The notes below the pieces were generated by a model. The model did no database searches. It had not been told where the DNA came from and saw only the letters and a program-made list of their open reading frames with translations. Shown here piece by piece: positions 59,216 through 64,000 of a stretch of 64,000 bases of DNA. The stretch lies in the NCBI GenBank assembly GCA_900541835.1, contig UQLL01000008.1, positions 1 to 64,000 of the forward strand, given 5' to 3'. The position numbers and the translations under genes were made by a program. Each line of letters starts with the position of its first letter. The stretch's first letter is position 1. The stretch comes from an uncultured Porphyromonadaceae bacterium (GTDB lineage: Bacteria > Bacteroidota > Bacteroidia > Bacteroidales > Muribaculaceae).

Positions 59216-61459
59216 TTACGGTACAGCCACCTTGACGGTGTGCGTGCGCGAGCGGACGATGTAGATGCCACGGGGCAGGCTTTCGGGCTTTACGAGCATG
59301 CCTTGCATATTGTATACGCTGGCGCCCTCAGGCACCGTTATCGTGCCGGGTGCCACAATGATTTTCGGTTCGTCCGTCTCATTCAGCACCTCGACGCCGG
59401 TGGTGACGTTGCTGAACTTGCTCCAGCCGTCGGCGGCGCGGTAGGCGTCGGGGGTGCGGGCGTGGAGGGTGGCGCCGGCGTAGGTGGCGTCGTCGAATGC
59501 CGAGGGGTCGAGCACGGGAGGCACTGTGCGGTGGGCGTAGACGTTCATGAGGGCCGTGCAACCGGCGAAGGCGGTGGCTGAGATGGTGTCTATGTGCGAG
59601 CGGAAAGTGATGGCACGCAGGGCCGTGCAGCCCTTGAACATGGATACGGGGACATTGCTCACGCCTTCGGGCAGCGTTATGGTGTCAAGGGCGGTGCAGT
59701 TCATGAAAGTCTCTTTGTATAATTTGGTTACTGAGTTCGGAAGCCAGACCGATTTCAGCTTGGGATTGTTGGCGAAGACCTGGCGACCGATTGTGGTGAT
59801 GGTGTTGGGAAGTATGATTTCGTCGAGTTCGGGACACTTGCCGGCGAAATAGCTGCCGAGTTCAGTCACTGGCCCTTCTATCTTTATGCTTTTCAGGTTG
59901 GGGCAGGTGTAGAAGACCTGGTTGCCAAGGTTTACCACTGTAGAGGGGAGGGTGACGCTGTCAAGACCGCTTCCCTGGAAGGCACCGAGAGCGATTCCGG
60001 TGAGGGTGGTAGGGAACTTGATTTTGCGCAGGGATGTGGTGCCCTTGAAGCTGTAGTTGCCCAGCGTAATCACTCCTTCGGGGATGTCTATGTCGGTAAG
60101 CGAGGCGCAGCCGGTGAAGAAATTCATGGGAATCGTCGTCATGAAATCGGGCAATTTCGCTGATTTAAGCGATGTACAGCCGGAGAACATGCTGCTCCAT
60201 GTGGCCGGGTTGGTGGAGACGGTCTTGGGGAGAACGACGGTTTCCAGTGATGTGCAGCCCGTGAAGAGGCTTGCCCCGCCGAGTTGCTTGCAGTTTTCGG
60301 GAATCACCACATGCTTCAGGGCGGTATTGCCTTTGAAAGCTTGTCCGTCAATCTGGCGCAGCGATGCGGGGAAGGGGGCCGGGAAGTTGACCTTGATGTT
60401 GGCCAGTGCGGTGACTCCGATGAATTCTATGGCGGCAGGCATGGCGAATTCGGTCAGGGAGGTGCAGTTGTTGAAGGCACCGGACATGAGTTCGCGTATC
60501 CTGGAGCCTCCGTGCACGGCTACGAGGGACGAGCATGTGGCGAACGATGAGGGTCCGATGTATTCGAGAGAGTCGGGGAGGGTGATTTCCCTGAGCTGCT
60601 TGCAGTTCTGGAATACGATGTTCTCGATGCGCTTCAGGGCCATCGGGAACGTCACTGTGACGAGGCTGTCGCAGGCGTTGAAGGCGCCTTCGCTGAGCAC
60701 GCGAACGGAGGCGGGCATGTCAATGCGCTTGAGGCGTGTGCACTTGCGGAAAGCGTTGTTGACGATGGCCAGCAGCGAGTCGGGGAGTTGGACGGAGGTC
60801 AGTGCCGAGCAGCCGTCGAATGCGTAGCCGCCGATTATGGCCACCTTGCATTTCACTTCTCGAGAGGTGATGGTGGAGGGTATGACGATGTCTCCAGAAT
60901 ATTTGGGCGACGTGCTGGTTACGGCGGCCAGGTGCGAGGTGGGGGACACCACCTGGTAGTTGATGCCGTCTATCGTCTCAGTCCAGGCTCCCGGCTCTTC
61001 GATTTTATAGAATCGGCGCCAGGATGTCTGGTAGGCGAGCCATGTACCCTCCGGCACGTGCAGAGTGGCGTTGGTGTAGATGGCGGAGGCGAAGGGCGAC
61101 GCTTCGATGTCGGGCGGCGTAGTGGCCGCGGTGTAGATCTGTTTGAGCTTCGTGGTCTTGAAGAAGGCTCCGTTCTGGATGTCGCGCAGGGTCGCAGGAA
61201 GCGACAGGGTCGCCAGGTTGGTGTTCGTGGCGAAGCTGTTGGCTCCGATGGACACGACAGTGTACTGTGTGCCGTTGTACTCCACGGATGCCGGCATCAC
61301 TAACTCGGTCGGGTTGGTGGCGGGGGGAGCCGTGAACTGCACGGTCCTTTCTGCTGCGGACAGTACGGTGTACTGGCAGCCGTCGGACTCGAACTGCTGC
61401 GCCGACATTGTGGCGGCGCCCATCTGCACCATGAGTGCAATCAGGTATTTCTTGTTCAT
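59216..61459 (-). CDS. BspA-like leucine-rich-repeat surface protein
   Basis: The 747-residue protein begins with a signal peptide (MNKKYLIALMVQMGAATMSA). It is built of LRR_5 repeats of about 23 residues, seen as L-x-x-I-x-L-P-x-S/T-L/V-x-x-I-G-x-x-A-F: SVQLPDSLLAIVNNAFRKC, RIDMPASVRVLSEGAFNAC, VTFPMALKRIENIVFQNC and many more from residue about 55 to 680. The C-terminus is a sorting-like domain (YNMQGMLVKPESLPRGIYIV, then RSRTHTVKVAVP). BspA proteins bind host matrix proteins or other bacteria. The ATG at 61459 fits the signal peptide; 61480 is an alternative. It is divergent from a TPR-LuxR regulator. Confidence 0.88.
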   Translation of the reverse strand: MNKKYLIALMVQMGAATMSAQQFESDGCQYTVLSAAERTVQFTAPPATNPTELVMPASVEYNGTQYTVVSIGANSFATNTNLATLSLPATLRDIQNGAFFKTTKLKQIYTAATTPPDIEASPFASAIYTNATLHVPEGTWLAYQTSWRRFYKIEEPGAWTETIDGINYQVVSPTSHLAAVTSTSPKYSGDIVIPSTITSREVKCKVAIIGGYAFDGCSALTSVQLPDSLLAIVNNAFRKCTRLKRIDMPASVRVLSEGAFNACDSLVTVTFPMALKRIENIVFQNCKQLREITLPDSLEYIGPSSFATCSSLVAVHGGSRIRELMSGAFNNCTSLTEFAMPAAIEFIGVTALANIKVNFPAPFPASLRQIDGQAFKGNTALKHVVIPENCKQLGGASLFTGCTSLETVVLPKTVSTNPATWSSMFSGCTSLKSAKLPDFMTTIPMNFFTGCASLTDIDIPEGVITLGNYSFKGTTSLRKIKFPTTLTGIALGAFQGSGLDSVTLPSTVVNLGNQVFYTCPNLKSIKIEGPVTELGSYFAGKCPELDEIILPNTITTIGRQVFANNPKLKSVWLPNSVTKLYKETFMNCTALDTITLPEGVSNVPVSMFKGCTALRAITFRSHIDTISATAFAGCTALMNVYAHRTVPPVLDPSAFDDATYAGATLHARTPDAYRAADGWSKFSNVTTGVEVLNETDEPKIIVAPGTITVPEGASVYNMQGMLVKPESLPRGIYIVRSRTHTVKVAVP

Positions 61460-61539
61460 ATTATGTGTATTAGTTCTCATCTTAAAGGGCTACGGGCGGG
61501 CTTGCTGCGTTAACCGCAAGGGCGGGAATCGATTTTGCG

Positions 61540-61547
61540 CAAATTTA
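61540..61547 (-). promoter_or_regulatory. -7 element upstream of the BspA-like gene
   Basis: TAAATTTG on the minus strand, about 80 nt before the start; no clear TTTG partner at the usual distance. Confidence 0.4.
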
Positions 61548-61593
61548 TGGTGTAAAATCCTTAAATCAGGTTTTTGCAATGCTGCATTTTTAC

Positions 61594-61601
61594 TAACTTT
61601 G
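61594..61601 (+). promoter_or_regulatory. -7 element upstream of the TPR-LuxR gene
   Basis: TAACTTTG at 61594-61601. A TTTTTG lies 17 nt upstream, a little closer than usual. The gene starts about 60 bases downstream. Confidence 0.5.
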
Positions 61602-61659
61602 CAAAATGAAGTAGACTGCAGAAAATACTTCATCACCTCTCAACAAGCAGTTTTACAAT

Positions 61660-63426
61660 ATGTTCACTCATATGAATTGCCTTTCCAAAGGTTTGACCGA
61701 GTATTTGTTTTCTCTTCGGTTGACAGACTTCTCCGATCTGTCGGCAAAACACGTTTTGGTTCTTTTATTGGCCTTGTTTTGTTCGGTTGGGTCGTTCGGT
61801 CAGAATATGAAAATGGAGTACTATCTACATAAAGCGGCCGATGAAAGCCTGGCGCCCAATGTGCGTATGCACTATGTCGACTCGTTGAATATGCTTGAGC
61901 CTATATGGAAACATGGTGAGTTGAAGAGCATGGTTTACTACGAAGCCGGGCGTCGTGATAAGGCTGTGGAATGTAACAAGGCAATGTTGGAACAGGAGGA
62001 TCTCTCCCTCAGTAAACGGCTGTGGACACTTTATCGTCTCGGTGTTGGATATAGCAACACGTCCCAGTACCCTAAGGCACTCAATATTTCGCTTAGGATT
62101 CTGAGGCTTGGCAAGCCTGACTCGCTGAGCTACTACGACGCCAAGGCGATGCTGCTGGTGTCGCACGTATATAACAGGTTGCGCTATTACAGTGCGTGCG
62201 AACGCTACTTGGCAAAGGCCGATAGCCTGCTGCGCCTCTCTAAGTGTACGGATGACATCCGCAAGGGCATTGACAGGGCTATCCAGATTAACATATCGGG
62301 CGTTCTGCTTGCCGAACATCGGTATGAAGAGGCGCTGAGGCAATGCAAGAAGCTGGAGAAGATGAACCTGCCACCCAACCAACGCAAATTCCTGGATATG
62401 AACTACGCCTCCCTCTTCCAATATCTGGGGGAGCCGCAGAGAGCCGAGGAATATTATAAGAGGCTGATACAGAACACCACCGAGAAAGACGGATACAATA
62501 TTAATTTCGAGGGCGTCATGAGCAATTATGCACTGTTCCTGCTCAACCGAAACAGGTATGCCGAATCGGAGGAGATCTGCCGTAGGCAGATTCCCCGGAC
62601 ATACCAGTCGGGTGAACGTATTATCCTGGGGTTGCTGTACGAGATTATGGGCCGGTCGTTGGCAAAGCAGGGACGGCACGAGGAAGCCTTCGAGGCTGTA
62701 CTGGTTTCGAATGCTATCATTGACAGCATTCGCTTTGAGCAAAGCCCGGACATATCGTCGGTTACGTCGGCCTTCGAGTTGCAGCTGGCGGATCTGGAGC
62801 GTGGCAAGCGGCATCTTGGCGCCTTGTGGCCCTGGTGGCTGACACTTCTGTTGCTGATCCTGGTGGTTGCCGTGTCGGTGTGGGCCGGATGGTTGATCTG
62901 GCGGCTTAACATTCGCAAGAATACCCGTATGCATGGGCTGTGGCGCAGTATGCGGCAGAGTGGTGTGGACCACTATATCTGCACTGCCGAGTCGGCCGGA
63001 AACCTGGACGATGCCAACCGCAAGCTTGTGGCTCTGAGCCTGGAGAAGGCGGAGAAGGAGGGTATACTGACGGAGGTGGCGGAGGTGGTCGATGCCCAGG
63101 GCGGATTGCCCCGAGAGAAAGTGGCGGCGATACGTAACCTTGTCCGGGGCATGCCTTCTACGGATCATCGCTGGGAGACTTTTCGGGTGCATTTCGAGAA
63201 GGTGCATCCTCGTTTTTTCACCAACCTGCACGCTGCGCATCCGGACCTCACTCCCGGCGAAGTCAAGATGGCCGCCTTTGTCGTCATGAGCCTGTCGGCC
63301 AAGGAGATAGCGGTGATGCTTTGCCGCAGCCAGCGCACTGTGGATTCGGCCCGTTACCGCCTGCACAAAAAGTTAGGCCTCGGAGCGGGCGAGAAGTCGC
63401 AACCCTATCTGAGAAGCCTGCTGTGA
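61660..63426 (+). CDS. TPR membrane protein with C-terminal LuxR-type helix-turn-helix
   Basis: The 588-residue protein has an N-terminal hydrophobic segment (HVLVLLLALFCSVGSFGQ, about residues 31-48), TPR-like helical repeats to about residue 370 (YNINFEGVMSNYALFLLNRN), and one membrane helix around residues 393-416 (WWLTLLLLILVVAVSVWAGW). The cytoplasmic tail ends in a LuxR-type HTH (LTPGEVKMAAFVVMSLSAKE, then AVMLCRSQRTVDSARYRLHK). Bacteroidetes use this architecture as one-piece sensors-regulators. It is divergent from the BspA-like gene, a likely target. Start choice between 61660 and 61672 is uncertain. Confidence 0.85.
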   Translation: MFTHMNCLSKGLTEYLFSLRLTDFSDLSAKHVLVLLLALFCSVGSFGQNMKMEYYLHKAADESLAPNVRMHYVDSLNMLEPIWKHGELKSMVYYEAGRRDKAVECNKAMLEQEDLSLSKRLWTLYRLGVGYSNTSQYPKALNISLRILRLGKPDSLSYYDAKAMLLVSHVYNRLRYYSACERYLAKADSLLRLSKCTDDIRKGIDRAIQINISGVLLAEHRYEEALRQCKKLEKMNLPPNQRKFLDMNYASLFQYLGEPQRAEEYYKRLIQNTTEKDGYNINFEGVMSNYALFLLNRNRYAESEEICRRQIPRTYQSGERIILGLLYEIMGRSLAKQGRHEEAFEAVLVSNAIIDSIRFEQSPDISSVTSAFELQLADLERGKRHLGALWPWWLTLLLLILVVAVSVWAGWLIWRLNIRKNTRMHGLWRSMRQSGVDHYICTAESAGNLDDANRKLVALSLEKAEKEGILTEVAEVVDAQGGLPREKVAAIRNLVRGMPSTDHRWETFRVHFEKVHPRFFTNLHAAHPDLTPGEVKMAAFVVMSLSAKEIAVMLCRSQRTVDSARYRLHKKLGLGAGEKSQPYLRSLL

Positions 63427-63432
63427 ATAAAG

Positions 63433-63466
63433 AAAAAGTCACCGAACTGAAGCTCGGCGACTTTTT
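63433..63466. terminator. Bidirectional terminator
   Basis: AAAAAGTC-A-CCGA pairs with TCGG-C-GACTTTTT around an 8-nt loop. It has A/T tracts on both sides and lies between two convergent genes. Confidence 0.85.
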
Positions 63467-63507
63467 CAGGGTGGATGCTTTGCCTGGCAAGGCGTCTGTT
63501 AACAATC

Positions 63508-64000
63508 TTAGCGGCTGGCCTGGCGCTCGGCGTTGTTGATCATCTGCTGGTTGGCGGTGATGTAGATTTCCACACGGCGGTTCTGTGCGCGGCCGGCGGC
63601 GGTGGTATTGGGGGCGATGGGGTTGTTCCAGCCTTGGCCGATGGCTTTCATGCGAGTGGTGGCGATGCCGTGGGCGGCGAGGAAGCTCTCCACACTCTGG
63701 GCGCGCTCCAGGCTGAGCTTGTCGTTGACGGCCTGCGAGCCGGTGTTGTCGGTGAAGCCGACTATGGTGATGTCGGTGTTGGGGAACTGCTGCAGGTTGT
63801 AGGCTACCTTGGTCAGGGCGGCGTTGGCCACGGGAGTGAGGGTGTAGCTGCCGGTGGAGAAGAGCACGGCGTCGCCCAGCACGAGGCGGATAGCGTCGAG
63901 GTTGTTGCTGTCCTTGACTGTCTGGACGATGTAGGTGGTGTCCTTCTTGTTGGCGAGTTCGCGGACGGAGGCGAGCTGCTCCTCGAGCTCTTTCTTCTGC
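63508..64000 (-). CDS. OmpA-family protein, C-terminal part (5' end beyond window)
   Basis: The visible 163 or so residues run from the right edge. A short coiled-coil stretch (KKELEEQLASVRELANKKD) is followed by an OmpA-like peptidoglycan-binding domain (VLFSTGSYTLTPVANAALTK, ITIVGFTDNTGSQAVNDKLS, then LERAQSVESFLAAHGI). The C-terminus is GRAQNRRVEIYITANQQM and a short tail. The barrel or N-terminal domain is outside the window. Confidence 0.88.
   Translation of the reverse strand, partial: QKKELEEQLASVRELANKKDTTYIVQTVKDSNNLDAIRLVLGDAVLFSTGSYTLTPVANAALTKVAYNLQQFPNTDITIVGFTDNTGSQAVNDKLSLERAQSVESFLAAHGIATTRMKAIGQGWNNPIAPNTTAAGRAQNRRVEIYITANQQMINNAERQASR

Noticed and set aside
1..64000. CRISPR arrays, insertion-sequence transposases, integrases or rRNA genes
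   Set aside because: None was seen: no regularly spaced identical repeats, no transposase or integrase motifs, no rRNA-like segments. The only mobile-looking sequences are short palindromic repeats.

Overview
The window looks like chromosomal DNA of a GC-rich gut member of the Bacteroidales, most like Muribaculaceae, though Alistipes- or Prevotella-like relatives cannot be excluded. The reasons are: an NADH-dehydrogenase-like (nuo) operon without nuoEFG; a fused nuoCD; the DUF4492-cydAB and HU-tiny basic protein-rng arrangements; DUF4494; BspA-type surface proteins with sorting-like C-termini; and promoters of the Bacteroidetes type (TTTG, 19-21 nt, TAnnTTTG) in front of many genes.

Layout. 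1-17.7 kb (minus strand): one uninterrupted run of 18 genes, nuoA-B-CD-H, then the complete ATP synthase set atpD-C-B-E-F-H-A-G, then nuoI-J-K-L-M-N. It has one recognisable promoter in front of nuoA and one clear terminator after nuoN. 18-25 kb: a very large alpha-2-macroglobulin-like protein, a Spy/CpxP-like periplasmic protein and a small single-pass membrane protein. 25.3-28.7 kb: a two-gene chromate-type transporter with folC, then a DJ-1/PfpI protein. 28.8-31 kb (plus): apbE and rmuC, translationally overlapping. 31.3-35.1 kb (minus): a LytTR regulator, a secreted caspase-like peptidase with an EF-hand-like loop, an acidic membrane protein with another EF-hand-like loop, and a Sel1-repeat protein. 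35.2-41.5 kb (plus): DUF4492-cydA-cydB, a YigZ/IMPACT protein, HU, a 29-residue basic protein and rng. 41.8-52.5 kb (plus): a 1458-residue secreted adhesin-like protein, a DUF4494 protein, a YggS-type PLP protein, an MFS sugar transporter, transketolase and an OmpA-family porin. 53-55.2 kb (plus): tRNA-Glu, an RluA-type pseudouridine synthase and a lipoprotein of unknown function. 55.4-61.5 kb (minus): dtd, a GH2 beta-galactosidase and a BspA-like leucine-rich-repeat protein. 61.7-64 kb: a TPR-LuxR regulator (plus) and the 3' part of a second OmpA-family gene (minus, running off the right edge).

How it fits together. The nuo-atp cluster and cytochrome bd oxidase make a compact respiratory set: a quinone-reducing proton pump, a terminal oxidase with high oxygen affinity, and the proton-driven ATP synthase. 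Fusing pump and synthase genes into one transcription unit would tie their expression. Most other genes are envelope or surface functions (A2M, OmpA, BspA, adhesin, beta-galactosidase) or housekeeping.

Several families of small palindromic repeats sit between genes. Some have entered coding sequences: the beta-galactosidase carries repeat-derived codons at two internal places and at its stop codon, and the pseudouridine synthase has a repeat-derived C-terminus. The best candidate for an undescribed system is the LytTR-caspase-EF-hand-Sel1 locus at 31.3-35.1 kb. The most striking organisational feature is the merged nuo-atp operon.
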